From Streptomyces sp. NBC_01803 (GTDB taxonomy: Bacteria; Actinomycetota; Actinomycetes; Streptomycetales; Streptomycetaceae), in the NCBI RefSeq assembly GCF_035917415.1, contig NZ_CP109073.1:5760001-5824000 (forward strand): a stretch of DNA of 64,000 nucleotides, written 5' to 3'. This document shows, in pieces, positions 29,846 to 38,866 of the stretch. Under the pieces are notes generated by a model. It made no database searches and had not been told where the DNA came from. It worked only from the letters and a program-made list of their open reading frames with translations. A program made the translations under genes and the position numbers. Positions within the stretch are counted from its first letter, which is position 1. The number at the start of each line of letters is the position of its first letter.

Positions 29846-30745
29846 TCAGATGAGGTTGATCCGCCGGTAGATGGACATGGCGGGCCGGGTCAGCAGGCCG
29901 ACCTCGCCCAGGAACTTCACCAGGTTCGCGGCGCCGCTGCGCAGCATCGCCTTGTGGTGCTCGTTCCCCCCGGCGGCCCTCACCGCCTCGCCGACATCGA
30001 GTCCGGCCGCGGCGTAGACGTCCTCGTTGACCATGCTGGTGACGATGAAATAGGCGACGAGTGCCACGCTGACAGCGCTGGTCTGACGGCGGGCCGCGCC
30101 GGCGTCGCGCAGCCGTTCCCGCACCTCCGCGCGGGCGAACCGCATGTGCCGGGACTCCTCGACGACGTGGATGCGGCTCGTCGTCCGCACCAGCGGCAGC
30201 ACGTTCTCGCCGCGCATCGCGTCGCGCTGCATCAGGTCGAGGACTTCCTCGGCCACGAGGATGGAGGCGTAGGCGACCTCCGCGACGGCCAGCGACTTGA
30301 ACAGACGGCCGAGTTCGAGGATGGGCCGCTTCGGGGCATAAGCGCCGATGCCCATCTTCTCGCAGGTACGGGCGAACATGATCGAGTGGCGGCACTCGTC
30401 GGCGACCTCGGTCAGGGCGAACTGGAACTGGGCGGTCACCGGGTTCTTCCCGTACTGCTCCCGCAGCACCATCTGCTGGAGGATCATCTCGAACCAGATG
30501 CCGGTGCTCATGATCGAGCACACCTCGTGCCGGGTGAGCGTCACGCGCTGCGCCTCGGACATGCCGTCCCACAGGGCCGTCCCGTAGAGGGTGGACCACT
30601 CCGGATTGAGTCCGTGGAGGCCGGGCGCCAGCGGCGCGTCCCAGTCGACCTCCAGAGCCGGGTCGTACGAAAGCTTCGCGGCGGAGTCCAACAGCCTCCG
30701 TGAGACGTCCTCGGCGTTCCGTGTCTCCTGCGCCGTGCCGCTCAT
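29846..30745 (-). CDS. AurF-like diiron oxygenase (N-oxygenase family)
   Basis: 299 aa, all-helical. It resembles AurF, the p-aminobenzoate N-oxygenase that makes aryl-nitro groups. Expected diiron ligands sit in the helices RHEVCSIMSTGIWFEMIL, EVADECRHSIMFART, AEEVLDLMQRDAM and VVEESRHMRFARAEV, with repeated Glu and E-x2-R-H patterns. The ATG at 30745 has GGAGGTG at the right distance; an upstream in-frame start lacks one. It forms a two-gene operon with the ferredoxin reductase. No biosynthetic neighbours are visible, so the substrate, and whether it oxidises nitrogen, are unknown. Confidence 0.85.
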   Translation of the reverse strand: MSGTAQETRNAEDVSRRLLDSAAKLSYDPALEVDWDAPLAPGLHGLNPEWSTLYGTALWDGMSEAQRVTLTRHEVCSIMSTGIWFEMILQQMVLREQYGKNPVTAQFQFALTEVADECRHSIMFARTCEKMGIGAYAPKRPILELGRLFKSLAVAEVAYASILVAEEVLDLMQRDAMRGENVLPLVRTTSRIHVVEESRHMRFARAEVRERLRDAGAARRQTSAVSVALVAYFIVTSMVNEDVYAAAGLDVGEAVRAAGGNEHHKAMLRSGAANLVKFLGEVGLLTRPAMSIYRRINLI

Positions 30746-30784
30746 GATCAACACCTCCGGCAACGGGGTCGCTGGCCATCGGGA

Positions 30785-30814
30785 CCCCTTGTTGACTTGA
30801 AGTCTAACAAGGGG
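30785..30814. promoter_or_regulatory. Nested palindromes upstream of the diiron oxygenase gene
   Basis: CCCCTTGTT (30785-30793) and AACAAGGGG (30806-30814) are perfect inverted arms, and inside them is a second palindrome GACTTGAAGTC (30794-30804). The site is 40-70 bases before the AurF-like start. It is a likely operator, of a kind used by MerR, MarR or TetR proteins. No regulator gene is adjacent. Confidence 0.7.
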
Positions 30815-30834
30815 GTGTCGTCATGGATAGTCCG

Positions 30835-30860
30835 GTGCGGCAACGTGCCGCACCTCTTTT
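30835..30860 (+). terminator. Stem-loop followed by T-rich tract
   Basis: GTGCGGCA and TGCCGCAC form a perfect 8-bp stem with a 3-base loop, followed by CTCTTTT. This is a classical intrinsic terminator reading rightward, unusual in this GC-rich window. There is no complete gene just upstream on that strand, so it may end a short leader RNA or be the relic of a lost gene. Confidence 0.55.
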
Positions 30861-31001
30861 CAGCCGCCGGTCCCCGCCGCATCGGCCGGCCCGAAGGGGG
30901 CACGGCAGGGCGTGCGGCGGCCCGGACGGCCTCAGTGACGCCGGTGACGAACCGGCCGGCGCTGCCCGCCCGGACACGATCACGCGCCCGGCACGCCTGA
31001 A

Positions 31002-31972
31002 CACGTCGGGGAGGCGTTCGGTACCGCGTACGACATCAGCACCATTCTGATCCTGTGGTTCGCCGGGGCGTCGGCGATGGCGGGACTGGTCAACATCGTC
31101 CCGCGCTACCTCCCCGACTACGGCATGGCCCCGGAATGGGGCCGGGCGGTACGCCCGGTCGTGATGGTCTACACCGTCCTGTGCGTGATCATGACCATCG
31201 CGTTCGACGCCGACGTCAACGCCCAGGCCGGCGCGTACGCCACCGGCATCCTGGCCATGATGGTCTCCGCCGCCTTCGCCGTCACCGTCTCGGCCGTCCG
31301 CCACCGCGGGCGCGCGACCGCCACGGGCTTCGGGCTGCTCACCGCGGTGCTGCTCTACGCCCTGACGGCGAACATCGTCGACAAGCCCGACGGCATCGCC
31401 ATCTCCGGCATGTTCATCTCCGGCATCATCGCCGTGTCACTGATCTCCCGGGTCTCGCGCACCACCGAACTGCGCGCCGATCGCATCGAGTTCGACCCGG
31501 CCGCGCGCCAGTTCATCGCCGATACCCTCGCCCACGACAACGCCATCAACATCATCGCCAACCGCCGCCAGGCCGGCGACGGCGCCGAGTACGCCGCGAA
31601 GGAACGGGAACAGCGCGGCACCAACCCGGTACCCGGCCCGGCCGACGTGCTGTTCCTGGAGATCGACGTGGTCGACCCGTCCGACTTCAGCGAGACCCTC
31701 GCCGTGCACGGCGTCGAGGTCGACGGACACCGGATACTGCGCGCCGAGGCCCGGCCGCGCCGAACGCCATCGCCGCGATCCTGCTGGCCCTGCGCGACGC
31801 CACCGGGGTCCGCCCGCACTGCTACTTCGCCTGGGCGGAGGGCAGCCCGCTGCGGCACATGTTCCGCTACTTCCTGCTCGGCCGCGGCGACACGGCCCCG
31901 GTCACCCGCGAGATCATCCGCAAACACGAGCCCGACCCCGTCCGCCGCCCGGGCATCCACGTCGGCAGCTGA
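31002..31972 (+). pseudogene. APC-superfamily permease, 5'-truncated and frameshifted
   Basis: The frame matches residues about 341-661 of the intact permease at 8380-10365: [60 protein letters not shown]. Near 31750 the frame changes and continues with [15 protein letters not shown] to the stop at 31972. The first half, with six or more membrane helices, is missing and no start is present. It is a dead paralogue. Confidence 0.88.
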
Positions 31973-32733
31973 CCGGACCGCCCTCCCGGTTCCGCTGCCG
32001 CCTCGCCCGGCCGGGAACGGGCGAGGCGTCCCGGTGGGCCCGGTGCGCGAGGAGTCGTGGACGGAACCCTCCACGCGGGGACGACCGCCCACGCCGTGGG
32101 GGATGTCGTACGACCCTCCGGAGCCGGCGGAGGCCGGGGGGTGGTGGTCACCACCCGGCGCGGGCGGACGCCGATGTGCGTGTCCTCGGCGCCGTCCCGC
32201 ACCCCCGGTAGAGGCGTGCCCGCCGAAGGGGCGCCGCACCGGAGAACCCGTCGGGCGGTGCGCGCGCTCCCGCCCGGTGGCCGACACGGCGCCGGCGGGT
32301 CGCGGCCGACCGGTTCCGGCGTCCGCCACGGCCGGGGCCCTGTGCCGGGCCGCCGGTCACCGTGGTGCGCGCCGGGTCCGGGGACGGGCCAGGGCGAAGG
32401 GAACGCGGCGGACCGATCGATGCCACCCCCCGGCCGGCCCGGCCATGTCCGGTACCCGCGCGCGCCCCGCGGCGAGCCGGCCCACGGGGTCACCTCCGAG
32501 AAACCGCCGTACGACGGCGGTCGCGACGGCACCGTTCCGCGACGCACGGACAGGAGATCGGTACCCGCGTCGGCGTTGAAAACACACCGGATACCCGCTC
32601 CGCGCCGCTGCCCCCTTCCCCGGCTGCGCCGCCGTCGCGCGGGAATCGGCGGCCACGGAACGGTGTCCGCGCGGTCAGGCCCGCTGATGCCGTGGTACCG
32701 ACGCCGTGCGCGGGGGAGCGGGCCGGTGGTGGA
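31973..32733. other. 760-base gap without recognised gene
   Basis: Open frames here are long only because stop codons are rare at this GC content; they are Arg/Gly/Pro-rich, lack ribosome-binding sites and show no family motif on either strand. I see no RNA gene or clear repeat. Confidence 0.6.
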
Positions 32734-33963
32734 TCAGGGGCGGGTGCGTGCCCGGCGGCGGAGCTGGGCGAGGTGTTCGTGGAGGGCGGCCAGGGCGCCG
32801 GGCCTCGGTCCTGGAACCTGGCGGCGCAGTGGGGCGAGTTCGGCGCCGACGTCGAGGGCGGTGGCGGTGTCGGTGATCCGCTGCCAGCAGTGGTGGGCCT
32901 GGTCGACCGCCCGTACGACAGCCGGGTCGGCGGGCTGCTGTCCGGCGGTGAGGCGGGCGCGGGCGGCCCGTATCCACAGCCCGGCCGCGCGCTGCGGCTG
33001 CCGGGCGAGCCAGGCGAGGTCGGCGCGGACCTCCGCCCAGTGCAGGGCGTCCGGCGCGTGGGGGCCGCCGGCCCGGACGGCGGCCTCCTCGTGCGCGGTG
33101 GCGAGCGCGTCGGCCCGGTCGTGGTGCCCGGCCCGGACGGCGGCGCGGATCGCCGCGTGCGGATCGGCGCCCGGCTCCTGGCCGTCACCGCTGTCACCGC
33201 CGAGGCCGTCGTCACCGCCGAGGCCGCCGGCGTCGACGGTGGCCCGGTCGGCCGTGCGGGCCGGGGCCGTCGCCCCGGCGTCCGGGGTGGCGGTGGCGGT
33301 GGCGGTGGTGGGGAGGATGAGCCGATCGCCGGGGTCGGTGTCGAGTCCGGCGTGCTGGAGGACCAGCTGGTGCAGCACCTGAAGTGGCGGCCGGACCGTG
33401 ACGCCGCGCAGGACGGCCGCGAGGGCGTGCGCGTAGCGGGGGGTCGCGGTCCGCCGGCGGGGCGGGGGAGGGGCCAGCGTGCCGCATACGGTCGGCCCGC
33501 CGTCGGTGAGCTCCGCTTCCAGGGTCTCGCGCCGCTCCCACGCGCCCGCATCGGCCGTCAGGTCCGCCACCACCACCGTGGCGCCGGCGGGCCGGTCGCG
33601 CAGTTCGGTGGCGAGCCAGGCCCACGGCAGAGCGGTGTAGCGGATGGTGCGGGGCGTGGTGCGGGCGAGCGCGAGGTGCGGCCGGCCGTGCCGGTCCGCG
33701 GTGAGCTGCCCGACGACCAGGAGCGTCAGCGGCCCGTCGTGCGCGGCGGCGGTGCGCAGGCTCGCGAGGACCGCCTGCGGATCCCCCGGGCCCACGAGCT
33801 GCACCACAAAACCGCCCGCCGGGCCGAGCAGCGCGCCCGGCGCCACGGCCGCGAGCGCGGGCAGCACCCCGCCCACGTCGACGAGAGCGCTGTGGGCCGG
33901 GGTGGCGGCGATCAGCAGCCCGTACCCCGGACTGCCTCCCGCCACCGGCCTGTTGATCACCAT
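32734..33963 (-). CDS. Conserved hypothetical protein, 409 aa
   Basis: I do not recognise a named family. Residues 1-150 look like a folded alpha/beta domain with patterns such as GYGLLIAATPAHSALVDVGG, LLVVGQLTADRHGRPHLALA and YTALPWAWLATELRDRPAGA. A linker rich in Ala, Thr, Gly and Asp (about 230-270) leads to a helical C-terminus with TPR-like spacing (RAGHHDRADALATAHEEAAV). No signal peptide or membrane helix is seen. Codon use is normal for the window and the ATG at 33963 begins a hydrophobic-patterned N-terminus, so it is likely a real gene, transcribed alone. Confidence 0.65.
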   Translation of the reverse strand: MVINRPVAGGSPGYGLLIAATPAHSALVDVGGVLPALAAVAPGALLGPAGGFVVQLVGPGDPQAVLASLRTAAAHDGPLTLLVVGQLTADRHGRPHLALARTTPRTIRYTALPWAWLATELRDRPAGATVVVADLTADAGAWERRETLEAELTDGGPTVCGTLAPPPPRRRTATPRYAHALAAVLRGVTVRPPLQVLHQLVLQHAGLDTDPGDRLILPTTATATATPDAGATAPARTADRATVDAGGLGGDDGLGGDSGDGQEPGADPHAAIRAAVRAGHHDRADALATAHEEAAVRAGGPHAPDALHWAEVRADLAWLARQPQRAAGLWIRAARARLTAGQQPADPAVVRAVDQAHHCWQRITDTATALDVGAELAPLRRQVPGPRPGALAALHEHLAQLRRRARTRP

Positions 33964-34527
33964 GTCAGCACCGTAACCCCAGACACGGTCAAACGAGCGC
34001 CGCTCGCCACCGGCCTGCCGCGGCGGTGTCCTGCCAGGCAGCCGTCACCGCACCTCACTCCCGACACGGGTGTGACATACGACGGCAGACCCGGGAAGCC
34101 ACACCTCGATCACGCGGCCGGCGCGGTGCGCCCGCCGCCCTCCCCGAGCAGGTCACCCGGGCCGGCGGCGGCACCGCCCGCCGGCGGTGGTGAACACCGT
34201 CCGCGCCGGACTCCGGCACGACACCCGGCGACTCGCCGCCAGGACCGGGCGGCGCCGGGACGGCGGATGGGCGAGCCGGCCGCTGAAACGGGAGCCGACG
34301 GCCACCAGGACCGCTGCGACCCGGAACGGCGTCGCCGGCGAGTTCTCCCGCCACCCCGCTCCGGCGTCGCCGGACCGCCGATGGGTCCGTAGCGGGTCAC
34401 CCGGAAATTCCCGGAACGAGTCCGACCAGGCGGTCGGCCCGGGCCTCCGCGGTCCGGCCACGGACGTGGCGACGGCCTTGGCGGCGGGGCCGCCCGCGTC
34501 CAGCACACACCGCCGTTGCCCGGCCGT
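33964..34527. other. 560-base gap without recognised gene
   Basis: Between two genes on the - strand. Short frames on both strands are Arg/Pro-rich and show no motif, start context or conservation pattern I recognise. Confidence 0.55.
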
Positions 34528-36027
34528 TCAGCGGGCGGTGACCCACCGACGGAGTTCGGCCGCCGCGCGCCCCGGGTCGGGCGGTGCGGTGTCCGCCCAG
34601 GCGGTGTGGGCGTCCGGCCGCACCAGCAGACCCGTGACGCCCTCCAGGCCGGGCGGCACCGCGGCGGGCGTGCCCGAGGCGGTCCGTACCGGCAGCCCGC
34701 CCGGGTCCAGCCCGGCGTAGCTGTCGCGGCCGGTGAGGTCGACCAGCGCGAAACGCTGGCCGCGCAGCAACTCGGCGACGCGGACCACCCCGTCGCCGGT
34801 GCGGAGTTCGAGCTCGGGCGTGCGGTGGCCGGCCAGCGGATGCGCGCCGGGCGGTGACGGGTAGGGCACGGTCAGCCCGTTGAGCTCCAGCGCCAGGCGG
34901 CGATTGTTGTCCGGCAGCGGCATGACCTCGCGCTCGAACCACCGCTTGAACGCCACCCCTTCGTCCGTGAAGTTCAGCTGCACCGCGACCTGTCGTTGGA
35001 CGCTGGCCATCTGCTCCCGTGCGATCGGACGGCGTTCGCTCTCGTAGGTGTCGAGCAGGCCGGTGGCGGCGTGGCCGTGGACGGTGGCGGCGAGTTTCCA
35101 GCCGAGGTTGAAGGCGTCCTGGACGCAGAACTGCATGCCGGTGCCGCTGGCCGGATACGCGATGCGGGTGGCCTCGCCCAGCAGCAGGATCCGGCCTCGG
35201 CGCCAGCGCGCGGCCTCCCGGTGCGCGTCGGTGTACCGGGAGGACCACGAGAGCTTGGCGATGTCCAGGTCCTCGCCGAGGATGTCGCGCAGGCAGCGGC
35301 GCACCTCCCGCGGTGTGACCGGCTCGGCGCGCGGGGCGCGGCGCCGTTCGGCGTGGACGATGGTGACGCGGGTGGTGTCCGGCCCGAGAGGCAGCACCAT
35401 CGCCCAGCCCTTGGTGTTGTCGGCCAGGTGCGGGTCCGGCCCGTACGGGGAGGGCAGCGGGAAGTCGGCGACGATGCCGGTGAACGTCTCGTCGCGGCCT
35501 TCCCACCCGATACCGGCCTGGGTCCGGACGGTGGAGCGGGCGCCGTCGGCGCCGATCAGCCAGGGGGCGCTCAGGGTCCCGGTGGCGCCGTCGCTGTCGC
35601 GGTAGGTCACGCGCACGCGGTCGCCGTCCTGGGCGACGAGGTCGGCGGTGACGCCGTGCCGTACGTCGGCGCTGGAATCGCGCGCCCAGTCCAGCAGGAG
35701 CTGCTCGGTCATGCCCTGCGGGATGGACAGCCCGCCGAAGCGCGAGCCGAGGTGGGCCCAGTGGACGGGGCGCAGTCCGGCCCAGGTGTGGACCGGGGCG
35801 TCCGGGCCGTCGTCGTGCAGCCGGCGGTGGGCGGCGCGGAAGCGGTCGGCGACGCCGCGGGTGTCGAGCAGCTCCAGGACGCGCGGCAGCACCGTCCCGG
35901 CGCGGGAGGAATGCATGGTCGCCGCGCGCCGTTCCAGGACGATCACCCGCACTCCGGCCAGCGCGAGTTCGGCGGCCGCGGTCAGCCCGGAGGGCCCGCC
36001 CCCGACGACGATGACATCAGCGTCCAT
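34528..36027 (-). CDS. FAD-dependent aromatic monooxygenase (PHBH/UbiH class)
   Basis: 499 aa. The N-terminal Rossmann motif is DVIVVGGGPSGLTAAAELAL (about 4-23). A middle domain follows (IGADGARSTVRTQAGI), then the second FAD motif, then a thioredoxin-like C-terminal domain of about 120 residues typical of anguinomycin/RdmE-type hydroxylases. The second FAD motif reads GRILLLGEATRIAYPASGTG: the usual Gly-Asp-Ala-Ala-His is Gly-Glu-Ala-Thr-Arg, so the Asp that holds the FAD ribityl chain is replaced by Glu. The enzyme may still bind FAD, but activity is not certain. It stands alone, without pathway neighbours. Confidence 0.85.
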   Translation of the reverse strand: MDADVIVVGGGPSGLTAAAELALAGVRVIVLERRAATMHSSRAGTVLPRVLELLDTRGVADRFRAAHRRLHDDGPDAPVHTWAGLRPVHWAHLGSRFGGLSIPQGMTEQLLLDWARDSSADVRHGVTADLVAQDGDRVRVTYRDSDGATGTLSAPWLIGADGARSTVRTQAGIGWEGRDETFTGIVADFPLPSPYGPDPHLADNTKGWAMVLPLGPDTTRVTIVHAERRRAPRAEPVTPREVRRCLRDILGEDLDIAKLSWSSRYTDAHREAARWRRGRILLLGEATRIAYPASGTGMQFCVQDAFNLGWKLAATVHGHAATGLLDTYESERRPIAREQMASVQRQVAVQLNFTDEGVAFKRWFEREVMPLPDNNRRLALELNGLTVPYPSPPGAHPLAGHRTPELELRTGDGVVRVAELLRGQRFALVDLTGRDSYAGLDPGGLPVRTASGTPAAVPPGLEGVTGLLVRPDAHTAWADTAPPDPGRAAAELRRWVTAR

Positions 36028-36496
36028 GCAGCCTCCCAGAACGGTGCGGTGTGACCCGGGGGAAGGCTACTCCCCGTACCGGCTCTCCGAAGCGAGAGCG
36101 GGCGGCGCGCGTTCGCCCGGGACCGGTCGCGGTCGCGGTCGCGGACGCGGACGCGGGGAGACGGTGCCGGGCCAGACCTGACCACCACCCCTCCGGCCGG
36201 CGCGGATCTCTCCGTCGCGGACCTGACCGGAGCCCGGTCACCGACCCGGTCATCCAGGAGCCGGTCGCCGGGATCGGGAATGAGCGGTGGGCCGGGAGTC
36301 CTGTCGGGGCCGGCCCGCCGGGTGACGGTGGTCCGGTGTCCGGGCGGGCTTCGCGCCGACCGCCGGGCAGGCCGTCGAGGACATGTTCCGGCGCCGACCA
36401 GCCGGGTGACCCCGCACACCGCGGGAACCGCCCGCCACCGCCGGGCGTCTCCGCGCCTGCGGAGGAATCGTGTGCGGGGGAAGCGGGGGGATCACC
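36028..36496. other. 470-base gap, no gene seen
   Basis: Divergent intergenic region between the hydroxylase and the lipoprotein gene. It should hold both promoters. No palindrome or coding signal stands out. Confidence 0.5.
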
Positions 36497-37144
36497 ATGG
36501 CGCGGGGCGTACGGACACGGCTGGTCGTGGTCATGCTGGTGAGCGGCCTGGCCCTGGCCGGGTGCCAGGACGACACGCCGGACGGGACCGACGGTTCCGA
36601 GGAAGGCCACGGGGGCGAGGGAAGCGACGGGCAGGACGCGACGGGCGACCGGTTCTGGCGGACGGCAGGCGGCGGCGAGGTGCCCGCGTTCCGGGTGTCG
36701 CTTCCCGAGGGCAGCGAGCTGACCGGCGAACCCCGCGACGAGGAGGACGTGTGTGCCGCCGCCCCCACGTGGAGCTCCTCGCAGGACGACGAGCGGCGGT
36801 TCACCGTGTCCTCCTTCCCCGTCTCCCGCGCGATCGACGAGTCGGTGAACGAGTCCCCGCTCAACGGGCGGCATCCGACCTACCGCACCGCCGACGACAT
36901 CCCGGACCGGGTGGTCGCGGGCGCCGACCGGGTGACCACCGCGCTCGGCGAGGCGCTGCTGTTCACGCAGACCTACACCGAGTGCACCAACGCGTGCACC
37001 GACTTCCCCGAGCCGTTCGCCCTCATCACACTGGACGAGCCCGCCGATCCCGCCCACCCGGCCCTGGTGTTCACCTCCCCCCACGGCGAGATGTCCCAGG
37101 ACGAGCTGCGGTCGCTGATCACCGACCACCTCCGGGCCGGCTGA
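36497..37144 (+). CDS. Putative secreted lipoprotein, 215 aa
   Basis: The N-terminus MARGVRTRLVVVMLVSGLAL ends in the lipobox LALAGC, so it should be exported and lipid-anchored on the outer face of the membrane. A short acidic Gly/Asp/Glu-rich spacer follows, then a globular domain with three Cys (DVCAAAPTW, YTECTNACTDF) that could form disulfides. I do not recognise the domain. The ATG at 36497 is chosen because it gives a normal signal peptide and follows a G-rich ribosome-binding site. No operon partner. Confidence 0.75.
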   Translation: MARGVRTRLVVVMLVSGLALAGCQDDTPDGTDGSEEGHGGEGSDGQDATGDRFWRTAGGGEVPAFRVSLPEGSELTGEPRDEEDVCAAAPTWSSSQDDERRFTVSSFPVSRAIDESVNESPLNGRHPTYRTADDIPDRVVAGADRVTTALGEALLFTQTYTECTNACTDFPEPFALITLDEPADPAHPALVFTSPHGEMSQDELRSLITDHLRAG

Positions 37145-37306
37145 CCGACAGGCCACCTCACCCATGCACCGCGCGGTGAGGTGCCCGAAGGTTCCGGACA
37201 GGGGCCCGCGCAGGGGCGTGCTCCTGACGGGATTCCGGCGGTTTGCGGGGTGTTTCGGGCCGCGTATCCCGGTGAGAATCGGGAGGGGGCTGGGGAGGCG
37301 TGAAAG

Positions 37307-37435
37307 GTGACCGAGGCATGCGAGACGGGGGCCAAGGGGGCGTTCTATCAAGGCCCCTGCGTCGGCCTCATGGGGGCGATCGGCGTGGAGTCGGGCGACG
37401 CCGTTGCCGCCTGCAGCCGCGCCCGCGCGGACTGA
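37307..37435 (+). CDS. Possible small protein, 42 aa
   Basis: A GTG start preceded by GGGGAGG at eight bases opens a frame: MTEACETGAKGAFYQGPCVG, then LMGAIGVESGDAVAACSRAR ending in AD. It has three Cys and a balanced composition, unlike the Arg/Pro-rich noise frames around it. There is no known family. It could be the relic of a larger gene or a genuine small protein. Confidence 0.4.
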   Translation: MTEACETGAKGAFYQGPCVGLMGAIGVESGDAVAACSRARAD

Positions 37436-37788
37436 CACCCGACAACCGACCCACGTCGGGACGGGAAAGAGATTCCTTACCGTCCCGAGCCCACCGATCA
37501 CATCCGGAAAGACAACGGCTACTGAGATGTGCGGGTTTGAGGGTGAGGGCTCAGCGGGGCCCGATCGCCGTGTTGGGCGCGGCCCGGGCGAGGAGGAGGT
37601 CCTCGTAGGTGTGTGGAACCGACCACGCCCGGCCGGTTGAACCGACCGCACTCGCACCAACGACAGAACCCGGCTCCCGACACGCGGACACCACTGGGCC
37701 CACCCGAACAGGGCGCCACGACCGGATCAACGCACCTTTCGCTCGCCGGCCCTCCGGGGCCACGGTGTTCGGACCTCATCCGGATCTG
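37436..37788. other. Gap downstream of the toxin gene
   Basis: 353 bases. On the - strand a short frame ends in YEDLLLARAAPNTAIGPR, which looks protein-like, but there is no start or family assignment. Nothing else seen. Confidence 0.4.
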
Positions 37789-38034
37789 TCAGCGCACGCG
37801 GCCCAGGTGGATCACGCTGACCCGCACCTGCCTGTCGCTGACCTCGTACATCACGCGGTAGATCCCGATATGGATACGCAGCACGTCGGCACTGCCGAAC
37901 GCCCCCTCGGGGCGCGGGTCATCAGCGAGGCGGTCGACGGCGAAGAAGACCTGCCGCACACCGGCCGGGTCGTTCTTGGCCAGCCGCTCCGCCCGGGCGA
38001 GGGCCTCCGGCTCCCAGATGACCTCATACCTCAC
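37789..38034 (-). CDS. RelE/ParE-family toxin
   Basis: 81 aa, the normal size. The pattern MRYEVIWEPEALARAERLA at the start and IYRVMYEVSDRQVRVSVIHL near the end is that of RelE/ParE toxins, with conserved Arg and Tyr residues in the last strands. RelE toxins cleave mRNA at the ribosome; ParE toxins hit gyrase, and sequence alone does not decide which. It overlaps the antitoxin gene by four bases and is translated after it. Confidence 0.88.
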   Translation of the reverse strand: MRYEVIWEPEALARAERLAKNDPAGVRQVFFAVDRLADDPRPEGAFGSADVLRIHIGIYRVMYEVSDRQVRVSVIHLGRVR

Positions 38035-38291
38035 GCCTCATCCCCGCCGAAGACCCGGCGGAACGCCTCATCGTGCGGAATCCCGGCGGACTCCCCGCGA
38101 GCCTGCCGTTCACGATGGGCGGCCAGCGCCCTCATCTCCTCAAGCTCCAGGGCGTCGGCCGGGCTCATGAGTATCGCGATGGTGTGCCCGTGGTCGGTGA
38201 TGGCAACCGGCTCACGGGTGGCGCTGACCTGGCGGGCGATGGCGCCGAGCCGGGCGCGGGCCTCCACGATCGAATAGCTGCTCTCCGTCAT
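38031..38291 (-). CDS. Phd/YefM-family antitoxin
   Basis: 86 aa. The N-terminal fold SSYSIVEARARLGAIARQVS, EPVAITDHGHTIAILMSPAD is typical of Phd/YefM antitoxins; the C-terminal tail (ESAGIPHDEAFRRVFGG) should wrap the toxin. ATG at 38291 follows an AAGGTGG ribosome-binding site. Such antitoxins also repress their own operon. Confidence 0.88.
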   Translation of the reverse strand: MTESSYSIVEARARLGAIARQVSATREPVAITDHGHTIAILMSPADALELEEMRALAAHRERQARGESAGIPHDEAFRRVFGGDEA

Positions 38292-38696
38292 GCTCACCAC
38301 CTTACAGATGTGTGCATGGCCTGGAGAGTTGGGCCGACGGGCCCGGCGACACCCCGGCCCCGGGACCACGCCGGGGCGGCCCCGGCCCGGTGCGGCGCGG
38401 CGCGGTCCCCGGGGCCGGGCGCGCGTATCGCACTCGCCCGGACCGCGCTCGGTGCGGTACGGCGCGCGGTGTCCTGCCCGGCGCGGTGCGCGCACCCGGA
38501 CGCGGACCGCCCCGATCCGGATCCGGACCGCACCCGCACTCGGTGCGCACCCGGGACCGGTCCGGGTGCGGACTTCGACTGTGCCCGGCCGCACTCTGAC
38601 CGCACCGCGGGTGCGGGGCGCCGGCCGGATCCCGGAGACGAACGGGACGGCGGCGCGTTCCTACCCGCAGGCGCCCCGGAGCGGGTGGAGTTCCGC
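38292..38696. other. Low-complexity gap upstream of the antitoxin
   Basis: About 400 bases dominated by GCGGTGCG- and CCGGACC-like runs. No gene recognised. The antitoxin promoter should lie in the first 60 bases. Confidence 0.5.
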
Positions 38697-38825
38697 ATGT
38701 CGCAGGTGAGGGGAGGCGAGCTCACCGAGATCGAGGACATCGTTCCGGCGATCAGGTTCCAGGCCACCGAGGGCTGGTGGTTCACTGGCCAGACGCGGTT
38801 TCCCAACGGCGGCTACACAACCCGG
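38697..38825 (+). pseudogene. 3' fragment of a short-chain dehydrogenase (SDR)
   Basis: The frame reads LTEIEDIVPAIRFQATEG, then WWFTGQTRFPNGGYTTR. This is the C-terminal end of an SDR enzyme (compare the usual pattern ...A-x-FLAS-x-x-x-x-x-TGQ-x-x-x-x-x-GGY). The Rossmann fold and catalytic YxxxK are absent and there is no in-frame stop at the expected point. A remnant only. Confidence 0.65.
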
Positions 38826-38866
38826 CGCGGGTGGAACATCGATCGGTACAGGAGAGAGAGGGAGCG

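Noticed and set aside
30794..30804. A SoxR box
   Set aside because: GACTTGAAGTC resembles part of one, but the full CCTCAAG-CTTGAGG pattern is absent; kept only as a generic operator.
32057..33382. A 441-codon + strand frame in the 32-33 kb gap
   Set aside because: Arg/Gly/Pro-rich, no start context, and it overlaps the better supported - strand gene.
34528..36027. A polyketide tailoring cluster around the FAD hydroxylase
   Set aside because: No ketosynthase, carrier protein or other biosynthetic gene lies nearby.
38340..38620. A CRISPR array or structured repeat
   Set aside because: Repetition is only low-complexity GC runs with no regular unit or spacers.
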